NCBI GenBank assembly: GCA_023548195.1
Contig: JAJHZJ010000252.1
Span: 1,061,501 to 1,125,500, forward strand
DNA from: Bettongia penicillata ogilbyi
Taxonomy: Eukaryota; Chordata; Mammalia; Diprotodontia; Potoroidae
DNA length: 64,000 bases
Direction: 5' to 3'
Made by a program: the position numbers and the translations under genes. Within the stretch, counting starts at the first letter, position 1. Every line of letters begins with the position of its first letter. The notes below the pieces were generated by a model. That model saw only the letters and a list, made by a program, of their open reading frames with translations, was not told the DNA's origin and searched no databases. Positions 1 through 11,895 of this stretch are shown here, in pieces.

Positions 1-195
1 CTCACATATACTGCTAGATTGTTATAACAACCCTGGGAGATAGACACTCCAGGCATTATTATCCCCCATTTCACAGATGAGCAAAAGGGTAAGAGAGGTT
101 ATGCCTGTGGTCACTCAGGTAGAAAGTTTAAGGAGTGGCATCTGACTCCTGATCTTTCTGATTCCAAGCCCAGCACGCTATCCACTATGGATCTG
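1..195 (+). repeat. MIR-like SINE, 5' truncated by window
   Basis: The segment reads through the MIR core in the plus direction: an 'acaaccctgggag' block, a 'ttattatccc' block, then 'cacagatgag' and a decayed gap up to the 'tatccacta' end. It is well diverged, as expected for an ancient copy. The left end may lie outside the window. Confidence 0.6.
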
Positions 196-1904
196 GGGCA
201 CCTTAGGAGAGATGTCTTTCCTGGTAAATTCTCATGATGCTAGGCCAACGATCTGAGTTGGAGAGGGTGGGGAGTAGCATAGCTGGTATTACTCACTTCA
301 AGAGATAAGCAAAATGAGTCACCCCATCGATCGCTGGACAAAGGCTATATTGTTCAACCCTGTCCAGCTCATTCTAGAGATGTTAACTCATCAATTCATG
401 TCATCTTTAGCAAAAGGGTAGATGTTAGTCTTACTATGGAATTTTCCAAATGGGGAAAGTAATAGACAGGTTTCATTTTCCTAAGTAGACCATTCTACAG
501 ACTCTACATAAAGCGATCTTTATGTAATACAACTTTGCCTATAGATGTAGGGAAAGGAGGGAGGAAGGCAGGGAGGGGACCAGCAGCTCCTGGAAGGAGG
601 GAGCCAGAAGAAGGTTCAAGGACATGTGGGGCTGGGGACAAAGAAGCAAGATCAGGAGGGGGAACACCCAGACCCAGTACAGCCACATGGGGGGCCTGGT
701 TGGAACCTAGAGGAAGAACATGGGACAGATGACTCAGAACTGGATGAGGACATAGATAGGAATGGACAGGTTCTGAGGAAGACAGACACTGACAGAAGAC
801 AGATATACAGCTGTGGTGTTGGGGGGCAACAGTACAAAGGTCTCCTCTCTCTGAGCACTAGAGGTCTCAAGCCAAGCGCCTTATCTGGCCGTGGCACCAG
901 TCTCTCCATTTGTCAATTGTTCTGCTTTCACATGGAGGGGAATTTCTTGGGGAGAAGGGAGAAGGAGGCCATGGAGTGCCTACCTAAGGGGTAAGGATAG
1001 AGAAAGCACAGTTCTGGACAGTAAAGTTAACATAGATGAGTTTTTTTGGAATGTGGATTTTTTTCAGAATTCTTTATGGTACAGCTAATGTGCATTAAGC
1101 AAGAACTGTCCATAGTTTCAAAGGGTCTTAGAGCATCCCCGTCTCATATGATTGTAGCAAAATGAAGAGTATCTTAAGTAGGACTTTCCCCCAGGAAACA
1201 AGGTTACAATGGCTCATAAAACAGTTAGCTGATCCCTTTGGGATGATGTAGGGAGTAGGTGGTGAAGCCCAGTGTAAAGAAGGCTGAGCCTGAGTATTTC
1301 TTAAACCACTGTAGGAATGTATTTCTGAATCCTTCCTCTCAATAGTTTGCCTCATTTGTAAAGTGTCCAAGGACAGAGCACACAAAAACAAGAAATGAGA
1401 GGAATGTTCTGGGAATGAAGCTCTGATAGCACCTCACTTGACCAGGCTGGCATCAGGAGTGTTGAGGCATTCTTGTGCTGCAGCCTCTGAAAGGATAACA
1501 AAATGGTAGCTAGGCTTTTGAAAGAAACTCTAGGAAGGAGATGAAAAAAGATACAAGACTAACATGGCTACCACCATTTCTGGCCAAGCCATGGTTCCTT
1601 CTGCAAAGGTAAAGAGGTAGAGTGGTGTTTCTCTTTCTTTTTTTTGGTACTTCATTATCAAAATTCCATAGCATTTTACTTTTTCCAATTACATGTGAAG
1701 ACAACTTTCAACATTCATTTTTGTATAGTCCAACAAAGAAGGCAAATTCCAATGTTTCCAGGGGAAACTCCTGAGTAGGGATACAAGTCCTAGTGAGATT
1801 TGCATGAGAAGCTCTCAAGATTGAAACTGGACTGTATGAGCCCAGTTTCAGTAATGAGCCATGAGTTCCATAAGGGATAACAAGAAACAAGTGTGAGGTA
1901 ATGT
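196..1904. other. Unassigned intergenic sequence
   Basis: No gene, RNA or recognisable repeat is seen. A purine-rich stretch lies at about 540-660. Short open frames here overlap each other on both strands and show no domain, so they were not called. Confidence 0.5.
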
Positions 1905-2150
1905 TGCTTCGTCTTTTTCAGTTGTGTCACACCCTTCATGACTCCATTTGGGGTTTTCTTGACAAAGATACTGGAATGGTTTGCCATTTCCTTCTTCAGT
2001 TCATCTTATAGATGAGGAAACTGAGGCAAACAAGGTTAAGTGACTTTCCCAGGGTCACCCAACTAGCAAGAATCTGGAGCCAAATTTGAACTCAGGACTT
2101 CCTGACTCTGGGCCAAGCGTTCTATCCACTCCACTACCTACCTGCCCTGT
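1905..2150 (-). mobile_element. tRNA-derived marsupial SINE (MAR1/WSINE1-like)
   Basis: Read on the minus strand this has the tRNA-like head ('gtggatagaa', B-box-like 'gagttcaaat'), a MIR-like middle and the 3' half ending 'ggtttgccatttcc' / 'ttggggttttctt' as seen on the plus strand. The same unit recurs more than ten times in the window on both strands. The family name is from memory. Confidence 0.8.
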
Positions 2151-2299
2151 GAGATAATGCAAATTGGGGGGAAGAAAATGGAACTAGGAAAAATAGTATC
2201 TATGTTACATATAAAACTCCAAAATTGTTTATGTATATAAACAGAAAAGGACGAACATAGCCAGAAAGGGACTAACAGAAAAAGGGAACATAAGGTAAG

Positions 2300-2850
2300 A
2301 TATTTATTCACAGGATTATAGGCTATAGGAGAGTTGGAAGGGACATTTGAAATGATTTAGTTCAAGCTATTCATTTGACAGGTGAAATCAATGAAATTCA
2401 GTGAATGGATGAATTAATGAAAATATATTTATTCAGTGCTTACTATGTACCAAATACTGTGCAAAGTGCTAAGAAGACAAATAGAAAATGCTGGACAGTC
2501 CCTGCTGTCCAAGGGTTCATTTTCTAATTGGGGGGCACAACGTGTAAAAGAAAGTTCAGCTGCACGTCCTTGTAGAAAAATCTAGAAGTTCTAAGGGTGA
2601 AATGGACTGCCAGATGGCAAAGCCCAGAGGTCCTCAGACTAGGAGAGTAAGTTAGATGACATTGTCCCAAGGATCTGCAGGGCATAGAGACAGGACAGGT
2701 GAAAAGACCAAGAGGACCTGAAGGAGGCGGAGATAGGAGGCAGGTGTTTCTCCATCTCATCAGAAAGAGATGAAGTGACTTACCCAAAGCCACATGCCTT
2801 GCTCAAGTTATTGGCAAATAGCCAAGTCAGAACTAAAACCCAGAACATTA
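2300..2850 (+). repeat. Two old SINE-like repeats, one nested in the other
   Basis: A repeat of the 'gagttggaagggacatt' type starts near 2300. It is broken at about 2395 by a second repeat ('tttattcagtgcttactatg', 'gtccctgctgtccaagg') and appears to resume near 2770 ('gtgacttacccaaagccac'). Both are old and diverged; the families (MIR/THER-like) are not resolved. Confidence 0.5.
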
Positions 2851-2854
2851 GACT

Positions 2855-4800
2855 CTTTTAAAAAAATATAGTTCCAATTACATGGATAAAACAATTTTAA
2901 CTTCATTTTTTAAAATGTTGAGTTCCAAATTCTCTCCCCTCTTCCCATCCCTTCCCCCTCATTCAAAAGGCAAGCAATTTGACATAGGTTATACATGTGT
3001 GTCATGTAAAAATATATTTATATTGTATTTTATTTATATTTGTATTATATATAAAATATATATTTCCACCATAGTCATGTAGTGAAAGAAAATGTGGACC
3101 AAAAAACTCAAGAAAAATAAATAAAGCTTTAAAAAGCATGTTTTGATCTGCATTCAAATTTCAACAGTTCTTTCTCCAGAAGTGGAGAGCATTTTCCATC
3201 TTAAGTCCTTCAGAATTGTCTAGGATCACTGTATTGCTAAGAATAGATAAGTCATTCACAGTTAATCATTGTTACAATGTTGCTGTTACTGTGTACAAAG
3301 TTCTCCTGCTTCTGCTCACTTCACTTGCATCAGTTCATGTAAGTCTTCCCAGGTTTTCTAAAAAAGCATCCTGTTCATCATTTCTAATAGCATAATAGTA
3401 TTCCATCACAATCATATACCACAACTTGTTCAACCATTCCCCAATTAATAGACATCTCCTCAATTTTCATTTCTTTGCCACTACAAAAAGAGCTGCTATA
3501 AGTGTTTTTGTATATATAAATCCTTATTATTTTTTTAAAACCTCTTTAGGATACAGACCTAGTAGTGGTACTGCTAGGTCAAAGGATATGCACAGTTTAT
3601 AGGCCTTTGGGCAGAGTTCCAAATTGCTCTCCAGAATAGTTGTATCAGTTCACAACTCCACCAATAGTGTTTTAGTGTCCCAATTTTCCCACCTCACACC
3701 CCTCCAACATTTGTCATTTTCCTTTCCGGTCATATTAGCCAATCTGATAGGTATGAGGTGGGACCTCAGAGTTGTTTTGCATTTCTCCAGTCAATAGTGA
3801 TTTCAAGCATTTTTATATGACTATATATAGCTTTAATTTCTCCATCTGAAAACTTCCTGTCTATATCCTTTGACTACTTATTAATTGGGGAATGACTTGT
3901 CTTCTTATAAGTTTGGCTTAGTTCTCTATATATTTGAGAGATGAGGCCTTTTATCAGAGAAACTTGCTATAATTTTTTTTCACAGTTATCCCTCCTATTT
4001 TTCCTGTTTATCCTTCTCACCTTTCACCCTGTCCATTCTCAAAATTGTTTGACTTCTGACCACTGCCTCCCTCAATCAGCTCTCCCTCTTTTCAAGCCCC
4101 CATTCTTCTCTTGTGTCCTCTCCCTCTCCCTTCCCCTCCAACTTCCCTGTAAGGCAACATAGATTTATTTATACTCAAGTGAGTGCATATGTTATTTCCT
4201 CTTTGAGTCAATTCCGTTGAGAGTAAGGTTCAAGTGTTACCTGCCACTCCCCCATCTTCCCCTTCACTATAAAAACTCTCTCAGGCCTCTTTTATGTGAG
4301 ATAATTGAGTCTGTTGTAATTCTCCCTTCACCCTCCTCCCAACGCATTCCTCTTTCTGACCTCTTAATTTTATTTTTTTAGATATCATCCCATCATAGTC
4401 AACTCACACCTGTTCCCTCCATCTGTGCATACTCCTTCTGATTGCCATAATGATGATAAAGTTCTTAAGAATTACAAGTATCATCTTCCCATGTAGGAAG
4501 GCATAACCTTATTGAATTCCTTATGATTTCTCTTTCCTGTTTGCTTTTTTATGATTGCTTGCCAGGGTGTGGTATGTGCTAAACTACACGCCACTCTAAC
4601 CTCAATAAGACAGATTTTTCTTGCTGATCTTCTAAGTTGTCTTGGGCTAGAAAATTGTTTCACCTTGTCCGCTTGTGGGTTCTGCTGCTTCTACAATTCA
4701 TTTTGAGGTACTATTTTAGAATTGTTTGCAGGGGAATTTGGAAGAACTTGGGCAAGTCCCTGCCTTTACTCCACCATCTTCAGTACCCTGACTTGAACCT
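2855..4800 (-). mobile_element. Rearranged L1-derived element
   Basis: In minus orientation the 5' end lies near 4795 (L1 5'UTR-like, 'ccatctt' on the plus strand). A pyrimidine-rich block at about 3990-4540 (as seen on the plus strand) matches the tail region of the HAL1-like elements at 45-57 kb. A segment at about 3330-3960 matches the C-terminal part of L1 ORF2 ('caaccattccccaattaata' on the plus strand). An A-rich 3' tail follows near 2860. ORF1 and most of ORF2 are missing. It is either one rearranged copy or two L1 fragments side by side. Confidence 0.6.
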
Positions 4801-4904
4801 CAGTATTCTTTCCACTATTATTTGTTGATTAAAATATATTTTGAAATTATAAAGAGTTCAGATTTTATTGTTGGGGATGTAAAAGAGACATGGATTCCAT
4901 TAGG

Positions 4905-4985
4905 TCTCTGATGTTCATGGAGGAAGTAGGTCGACTGGATTCTCCCTAATGTCCCCTCCAGCTCTAAGTATCTGTGATTTTCAGT
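4905..4985 (+). repeat. MIR 3'-end fragment
   Basis: The string 'tcccctccagctctaagtat' matches the 3' end of MIR-type SINEs. Only about 80 bp is recognisable. Confidence 0.4.
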
Positions 4986-4989
4986 TAGG

Positions 4990-6110
4990 TAGGGAGTGTG
5001 CGACCAAATTTAATATCAGGATGGGAAATCTCCTGTATTTCTGGCCAACATTTTTTGAAGCTAAAACTTCACAAAAACTGGCAGATACTAAAGTAACTTC
5101 TTATCTCAAAAGCCTAAATGGCTCATGATTAAAACCAACTCCTTGATATACTTGGCCATGTCACTGGAGTAAGAAATCTAAGGGGTTTAACATGTATGGT
5201 GTCCATAACACTGCTACCACCAGAGGCCCTCAGAGTATGACTTCTCAAGCAAGAAGTTTAAGAAATCTTTCCCACAGACCTGCTCACTCATCTCCAGTAT
5301 GGGCACTGTCCCTTAAAGTAACAAAAAGGCTTGCTGGTATTAAACATAATGATCCAGATTAAACTAGAATTTCCCCTAGGCAAGAAGAACCAGAAATGCC
5401 AAGTGGTGTAGAAATCAACTTGCTGTTCACAAATGATGGGGTGGCTGGGTAATTGTCACAAGAAAGTCTCTTGCCCTGGTTCATGGCTTTGGAATGAGTT
5501 GGAACCACTGCCCATTGCATAAGTGATCTGCCAACTTCTCCACAAGTCAGTGTGTCTGTTTGCACGCTTCCCACAGCACTTGCCACATTGGTGACTAGAC
5601 TGAACCACAAGACAAGAGGTTGCTGCTGGAAAGTTGACTGAGGTGAAGCAGTACTCATCTGTGTCAGATCATCTAAGCCTGGAGTGGTACCTGGATTCAT
5701 GTTCTCTAGCCTGTTTTTAGGAAAGGGCAGGAGGGAGTGGCCCATGGCTGTCTAAGGTCATGACTCACTCGCTGCACCTACAATGGGTGCAACTACATGA
5801 AATGGCAGAGGTCAGGCTTGGGCGGGGTCCCAGACTTTGAGAAACTGGTTTGGTATCAGGCAAGTAAAGGATCAGGAGATACCCAAACTCAACTTAACCA
5901 GGAAGGAATAAATTTAGCCTATTGGCAGTGAGCTGGTCATGAAACTTAAGAACAGGTCAAAGTGCATAGCTGTTCAGTCGACATGGCTATTGTTTACAGT
6001 GATTAAACTAAATATATCCTTTTAAACTTAGTCTTCCATTAGAGCAGGAATTTAATAAATAGTTACATTATCTCACTTTACTGTCTCTTCCTTCAGCCTC
6101 TCTAGACTAG
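4990..6110. other. Unassigned sequence with one 128-codon minus frame
   Basis: No repeat is recognised. Within it, 5359-5745 on the minus strand is open for 128 codons, one of the longest frames in the window outside repeats. It starts MGHSLLPFPKN and is rich in Ser, Thr and Pro, with no domain, signal peptide or splice context that I recognise. It could be chance or a fragment of a processed pseudogene. Confidence 0.4.
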
Positions 6111-6114
6111 ATCA

Positions 6115-6490
6115 ATCAGTCAATCAGAAATCAATTTCCAAGCACCTAATATATGTCAGAAGGACAACCAGGTGGCACAGTGGGTAGAGTGCCAGGCATA
6201 GAGTCAAGGAGACTCATCTTCCTGAGTTCAAATCTGGCCTCAGACACTTGCTAGCTGTGTGACTGGGCAAGTCACTTAAACCCTGTTGCCTCAGTTTCCA
6301 CATCTGCAAAATGAACTGGAGAAAGAAAGGGCAAACCACTCCAGTTTTTGCCAAGAAAACCCCAGATGGGGTCATGAAGAGTCAGACACAACTGAAAAAA
6401 AATGATAAACAATAACAAATATATGTCAGATACCTCACTAACCACTGGGAAACATAAAGACAAAAAAGAAATCGTCCTACCCTAAAGGAC
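6115..6490 (+). repeat. Old repeat split by a SINE
   Basis: The left part ends 'agcacctaatatatgtcaga' and the right part resumes 'tacctcactaaccactggg' and 'atcgtcctacccta'. This is the same repeat type as at 37484, 59518 and 32790 ('gcacttactatgtgccagg' type). The SINE at 6161-6417 sits inside it. Confidence 0.6.
6161..6417 (+). mobile_element. Full-length tRNA-derived SINE with perfect 13-bp target duplication
   Basis: The unit runs from the tRNA-like head ('ggtggcacagtgggtagagt', then 'gagttcaaatctggcc') to the tail 'gtcagacacaactgaaaa'. It is flanked by identical 13-bp copies of aatatatgtcaga at 6148-6160 and 6418-6430, which fixes both ends. This is the best-defined copy of the family here and is probably one of the younger ones. 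Confidence 0.92.
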
Positions 6491-7200
6491 GTATGTATAT
6501 ATGTAAAATATATAAGTATGTTTCTAGGTAAAATATGTGGTATGTTTTATAGTAATATCAGTTGATTAATATATATAAAATATTACGTTATATAATAATT
6601 TATAATAGTAAATATATTTTGTATAATATATAAAATACATACAAAATAACTTGGAAGGCAAGACGTTATTAGCATTGGAGGGGATCGGGAAAGACTTCCT
6701 GCCAAAAGTAATGCTGGAACAGACTTTTGCAAGAAAGGAGGGACGCTGACCAGTAGAAGTAAGAAAGAAGTACGCTCCAGGACAAGCGCACTGCCTGGGA
6801 AAGTGCAGGGCACAGAGACGGGCTGGGATCGGGAAGCATCATGAGATTGCATCTGATCTAACCCACACCCGAATAGGAGTTTCACCTCCCTCATCCCTGA
6901 CCAGTAGTCATTCAGCTACCACCTAAAAAAATCCAGGGATAGGGCCCCCACTACTCCCCAAAGAAGCAGGCCACGGTACTTTTTGGATAGCTATAATTAT
7001 TAGAAAAATTTTCCCTGCATCAAGCCAGAACCTGCCCCTGCTACTTCCACTCATTAAGCCTGGTATTGCCCCTTGGGGCCAAGGAGAACAAGTCTGATCC
7101 CTCTTCCAAATTATAGACTTTCAAATGCTTGAAAACAGCCTGCACCCCGTTAAACCTTCTCTTTTGCAGGCTACGCATCCATCATTTGATCCTCGTATGA
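6490..7200. repeat. AT-rich tract followed by ancient repeat sequence
   Basis: 6490-6650 is AT-rich with many TATA-like strings. 6655-6840 resembles an old L2/MIR-type segment ('gacttcctgcc', 'cgctccaggac'). 6880-7190 resembles an ancient LINE-like mammalian repeat ('aacaagtctgatccctcttc', 'tttcaaatgcttgaa'). I cannot name the family firmly. Confidence 0.4.
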
Positions 7201-7374
7201 CTTGATTTTTTACTCCGGTAATAAACATTTAATACATACCAATTATATGGAAGGTACTTTTGCTAGGTATAGTCAGCACAAAGATGGAAAACTGCCTGCA
7301 GAGACCTTGTATTCCACTAGAGCAAATAAAACCTATGTTAGCATGAACACTGGCTGTTTTTACTTGTACTTGTT

Positions 7375-7515
7375 TTTGTTTTTTTTTAGAGGAAATGGGG
7401 GTTAAGTGACTTGCCCAGGGTCACATAGCTAGTAAGTGTCTGAGGCCAGATTTGAACTCAGGTCTTCCTGACTCCAGGGCCTATGCTGTATCCTCTGTGC
7501 CACCTAGATGTCCTC
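7375..7515 (-). mobile_element. Short tRNA-derived SINE (minus)
   Basis: A poly(T) run at 7375-7388 is the A-tail of a minus-strand insertion. The body, 'gggttaagtgacttgcccag' to 'gtgccacctagatgtcc', is the reverse complement of the tRNA-headed SINE without the long 3' half. Confidence 0.8.
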
Positions 7516-7814
7516 ATCCCAAGTCTTTCTTTGAAAATAAGACAAGTATTTCAAGCAAACAGAATTAATATCAGCTCACAGACAAAAAGGTAAATCTGTT
7601 CATCAAAAGAAGAATTTGCTCAATCAATCAACTGCTTTATCCTCGAAGTTCCCTTTAACCACTTTCATTATGAAATGACACAAACCACAGGCAGGCAGAG
7701 AAAACATACACCGAAAAGGAGAGAAACAGAACTGTGGTTCATGACAGGGAGAAATGTCTCATTGGGAAAATACGGGGAACAAGTAGAGGCTGAAACATGT
7801 CCTCACGCCTTGAA

Positions 7815-8030
7815 GGTGTTACTGCTATAGTTCAGTCATGTCTTCAAGGCCCCATTTAGGGTTTTCTTGGCAAAGATACTAGAGTGCTTTACCATTTCCT
7901 TCTCCACTGGATCCATTTTGTCAGGCAATCAGGGTCACACAAGTAGGAAGTATCTGAGGTTGGATTTGAACTCAGGTCTTCCTGACTCCAAATCCAGTGC
8001 TCTAGCCGCTGAACTACCAGTTGTCTCTGT
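7815..8030 (-). mobile_element. tRNA-derived SINE (minus), internally decayed
   Basis: It has 'gttttcttggcaaagatact' and 'ccatttccttctcc' of the 3' half, then 'tttgaactcaggtcttcctg' and 'gaactacca' of the head, in minus orientation. Part of the middle is missing. Confidence 0.75.
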
Positions 8031-8127
8031 TGTAGGTCTTGGGTTCATGAGGTAAGACAAAGCAAATAAAGGTACTTATCCTGTAATTCCATTGGACAAA
8101 TATTGCTGCAGTATTTTCCCAGGAAAG

Positions 8128-8217
<90 letters not shown>

Positions 8218-8292
8218 AAGGAAGGAAGGAAGGAAGGAAGGAAGGAAGGAAGGAAGGAAGGAAGGAAGGAAGGAAGGAAGGAAGGAAGGAAG
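8128..8292 (+). repeat. Compound (GA)n / (GGAA)n microsatellite
   Basis: About 80 bp of pure GA repeats (8132-8214) run directly into about 80 bp of AAGG/GGAA repeats (to 8292). The plus strand is almost pure purine for about 165 bp. Low-complexity Ser/Leu or Arg/Glu frames here are artefacts of the repeat. Confidence 0.97.
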
Positions 8293-8294
8293 AT

Positions 8295-9060
8295 GAGTAA
8301 AGCATAAGAAGATCAGAAAGCTTAGGGAGAGGTCAAGGGTCAAGCTGTACAAGGCTGAGGGGAAGGGGCAGCCACTGGAGCTCACTAATTTAGGGGATTG
8401 ATGTGTTCAGACCTTTGTTCTAGGAAAATCACTCTGGTATCTGTGTGGATCATGGATGGGAATGAGGAGATACCTGGCAAAGACCATTTAGATAGTCCAG
8501 GTGAAAGGTGAGAAACGTGTGCATGAGGATAGATGCTGTGTGAGTGGAGACAAGGGGACATTTATCAGGGATTGACAGGATTTGTCAATTTATTGGACAT
8601 GTAGAGTGAGAGTGAGGACTCAAGGAGGACATTGCGGTTCCGAGCCTGAGTGACTGAGAGGATGGAAGTGCCTGGGACAGCAACAGGAAGCTCAGAACAG
8701 GGGAGGGTTTGTGGGGAAAGATAGTGAGTTCTATTTTGGACAAGCTAAGTTTGACATGTCTATGAGACCTTCAAATCAAAAAGTCCACTAGGCAATTGGT
8801 GATATGAGACTGAAACTCAAGAATGAGATGAGGCTGGGTAAGTAGATGTGGGAATGATCTGTATAGACATGATTGAAGCTGTAGGGACTGATAAGATCAC
8901 ATATCAAGGTAGCATAGGAAGGAAAGGGGAGAAGGTTCAGGACAAAGACTTGGAAGATGTCTGTGACTCCATTTGAGATAACCAAGAGCAGGAACACAGA
9001 AGCGGGGAAGGAGCAACAAGAGAAGGTTACTAGGGCAGCACAGGACCCCCACCCCTCAAA
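8295..9060 (-). mobile_element. L2 LINE fragment (antisense)
   Basis: Its reverse complement matches the 3' part of L2, including the block seen here as 'gatagtgagttctattttgg' and the following 'aagtccactaggcaattgg'. The same antisense blocks recur at 38100-38860. It is heavily diverged and does not code. Confidence 0.65.
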
Positions 9061-9524
9061 AAAAAGGCAAACCCAAAACAAAACAAAAAGTCCCTAGAGC
9101 AGAAGCTTGATTTCTCCAAAGGAGGATGGGAAAAGATAGAGGAAAGGCATAACCAGGGATGTTACCAGAGTCTTGGAGGGGTCATGGTTTTCTGTCTACA
9201 GAGGAAGAAGAAAAGTCTTGTGAGAGGTGACATCCCAACTTAGTTTTGATTACATCAAACTCTTTGTATACTTCCCAGGTTTTACGAGTAAGACTCCTGG
9301 GAACAAGATCACTCCAAGTAGCTCAGAGATGCTGAATAGGACGAGGGACTGATAAAGAAAGGCAGGGTCTCTCTCTCAGCCTCATCTCTTTGCTTTCTCA
9401 TCTTTCACATGGGAGATGGAAGTTTTTAGTGTGGAAAGTACCTAATGCAAAAAAATTACAGAAATTGCAGGCAGCAAAAAGGAATAATTTTTAAATAATA
9501 ATTTATTTTAAAATAATTTTATTT
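9061..9524. other. Unassigned sequence
   Basis: No gene or confident repeat is seen. The last 50 bp before the L1 end are AT-rich. Confidence 0.4.
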
Positions 9525-9720
9525 TAAAAATATTATTCATTTTGACTAATATGGAAATGTTTTACATGACTGTACATGTATAACCTATATCTGATTGCTT
9601 ATCATCTCAATGGGGAAAAAGAGGAGGATAGAATTTGGGACTCAAAACTTTAAAAAACTCAAATGTTAAAAACTATTTTAACATGTAATTGGGGGAAAAA
9701 ATAAAATATATTTAAATTTT
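9525..9720 (+). mobile_element. L1 3' end fragment
   Basis: 'gactgtacatgtataaccta' and the tail 'aaaataaaatatatttaaat' match the 3'UTR end of the L1 copies at 28955-30395 and 39270-40440. Confidence 0.65.
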
Positions 9721-10555
9721 TTTTATTCATTTTGAACTTAAAAACAAAAAGATCAAAAAGCCCCAACCATTTCCATGTACATAGCACAACATAAAAGAGG
9801 ATGCAATATAATACCATGAATTTCCATTTTACACTTTTTATTTTTTTTCACTGAGAAGGGATCATTCTATAGGAAAAATTAAGCCTGAAAAACCAAAGGC
9901 TTTTTTGAACTATTGCAAGTGTATTCAGACTTCCAATTAAGCAAAAATTCAAGAGTTTCTGAGACTCTTGGCATTTTAAAAAGAGAAAAACTCTAAGAAA
10001 AAGATTGGGGTGGGAGAGGATGTCAGGGGTGTCCTCTGAGCTCATCTCCAAGGCAGAGAAAAAAAATCATTCTTTTCAAAGTAATGACCAGGAGTTAGAG
10101 AAAAAAAAAATATCCTTTATTGTAGCATATCTCTTTCTATTCCAGTCTGTCCAGCCTCTTGTTTCTCTACCTAGAACAGTTAAAGATCTGCACAAAAGAT
10201 TCTTGTAGAACACAAGTATTGTCTTCAAGGATCAACTTAATTTGTTGTAGAAAGAGGGAAAAGGGGCACCTGTGGAGACTCCTCATAGACTGTGTGCCGC
10301 CATGTTTTGGTTTGGGGATAACAGGTTGATTCTGCAGGTCTAGTTTTTTCCAGGTCTAGTTTCTTGTTTTAAGTCTAGATAGTGATTGTTTCCAGAATTA
10401 CCGATGGTTTCCTTATGTCCTCAAAGGGGTAAATAAGTCTATGATGAACCAAATAGAAGTATGTCCCTTTAAAGGAAGCGGGGCAATGAGGTCTTCAGGA
10501 GTGTCCTACTAAGCCCCTTTGGAGATTGCTTCGCCAATCCTTTAAGCTGGGGGTT
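9721..10555. other. Unassigned sequence
   Basis: No gene is recognised. 9720-9840 resembles an A/T-rich repeat that I cannot name. Frames on both strands near 9850-10210 overlap one another and were judged non-coding. Confidence 0.4.
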
Positions 10556-10915
10556 TGGAATAAAGGGGCCTGAATTCAAATTAAGATTGTGCCACTTATT
10601 ACCACTGTGATTATCTCCAATATACGTATGTATGTATGTATATAATGTATAAAATCTTGTATGATTATCTCCAGTTTATCTTGTATATATCGTTTGTACA
10701 TAGTGTGTGCATGTTGTCTCATCGATTAGACTGTGAGTTCAGGGACTAACTTTTGCCTTTCTATCTATGCCCATTACCTGGAACATAGTAAAATAATAAA
10801 CATTTATTAACTCACTGACTGGGTAAGTCATATCACCTTTCTGAACCACATTTCCCCCTCTGTAAAATAAAGAGGCCAAGTCCCCTTCTAGTTCTAAAGC
10901 TGCGGGTCTATGAGT
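10556..10915 (+). repeat. MIR interrupted by an L2-like 3' end
   Basis: MIR-like sequence ('gcctgaattcaaatt' to 'ttattaccactgtga') breaks near 10620 and resumes near 10820 ('gggtaagtcatatcaccttt', 'cctctgtaaaataaag'). The gap holds a short TATG repeat and an L2-type 3' end ('gaacatagtaaaataataaa'). Confidence 0.5.
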
Positions 10916-11641
10916 CTCTATCCACCTGGGGCCAATTCAATAGTCAGCTATAAACTGCTTAGAAGGATTGTTAATTTTCTCTCTTTACTCATCTTGATTT
11001 CTTTGCAGCCTTTGACAATGCTAACTCTCCACCTCTGCCTGGATATTCTCTCCCCAGGGCTTCCATGATACTTTCTGTTCTGAACCCTCAAGTTCCCTTT
11101 CTGAGTCCTCTTCTCTTAAATCCATTTTACTTTTCTTGGCTTCAGTTACCAGCTTTATGAAGATGCTTCCCTAATTTCTCCAGCTGAGTTCCAGGTCTTC
11201 GCTTTCCATTTTGAACCATCTGAACACCTTCACTTGGATGTCCTGCTGGCGCCTCCAGTTCAACATAGCCAAAACAGAACTTAGCGACATTGGGGCCAAG
11301 TTAGTTCCTTGTTCCGACTTCCTTATTTCTTCTAAGTTTGACGCTACAATTCACTCAGTCACCTGCACATGAAACATCAATATAATCTTTGGCTCCCCAT
11401 TCTCCTTTGCTCCCTCCATCTTATCTGTTTAGATTCTGCCTTCGTAATATCACTTACATCCATATCTGCCTCTCCCTTCCCTCCCATTACCATTGTACCC
11501 TTACCACCTGCTGGACCTCTGAAGGTCTCCTACATGATTGCCACTTCCATTCTCTTGCCCTTCCAATATCTTTCACATGGCTGGCAGCTTAATATTTCTT
11601 AAAGATAAATCTAAATATTATTCCTCTTCTAAAAATTCTTT

Positions 11642-11895
11642 TTGGGCAACTAGGTGACTCAGTGGATAGAGTGCTGGGCCTAGAGTCAGGAAGACTCATC
11701 TTCCTGAGTTCAAATCTGACCTCAGACACTTCTTAGCTGTGTGATCCTGGGCAAGTCGCTTAACCCTGTTTGCCTCAGTTTCTTCATCTGTAAAATGAGC
11801 TGGAGAAGGAAGTGGCAAACCACTTCAGTATCTCTGCCAAGAAAATGCCAAATGGGTTCATGAAGAGTCTGACATGACTAAAAGCACTCAACAGC
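11642..11895 (+). mobile_element. tRNA-derived SINE inside L2
   Basis: Full-length unit from 'gggcaactaggtgactcagt' to 'gacatgactaaaagcactca'. Copies of aattcttt at 11634-11641 and 11896-11903 look like the target duplication. Confidence 0.85.

Noticed and set aside
8014..8385. Long Ser/Leu/Pro-rich and Arg/Glu-rich open frames
   Set aside because: They are translations of the GA/GGAA microsatellite and exist on both strands.
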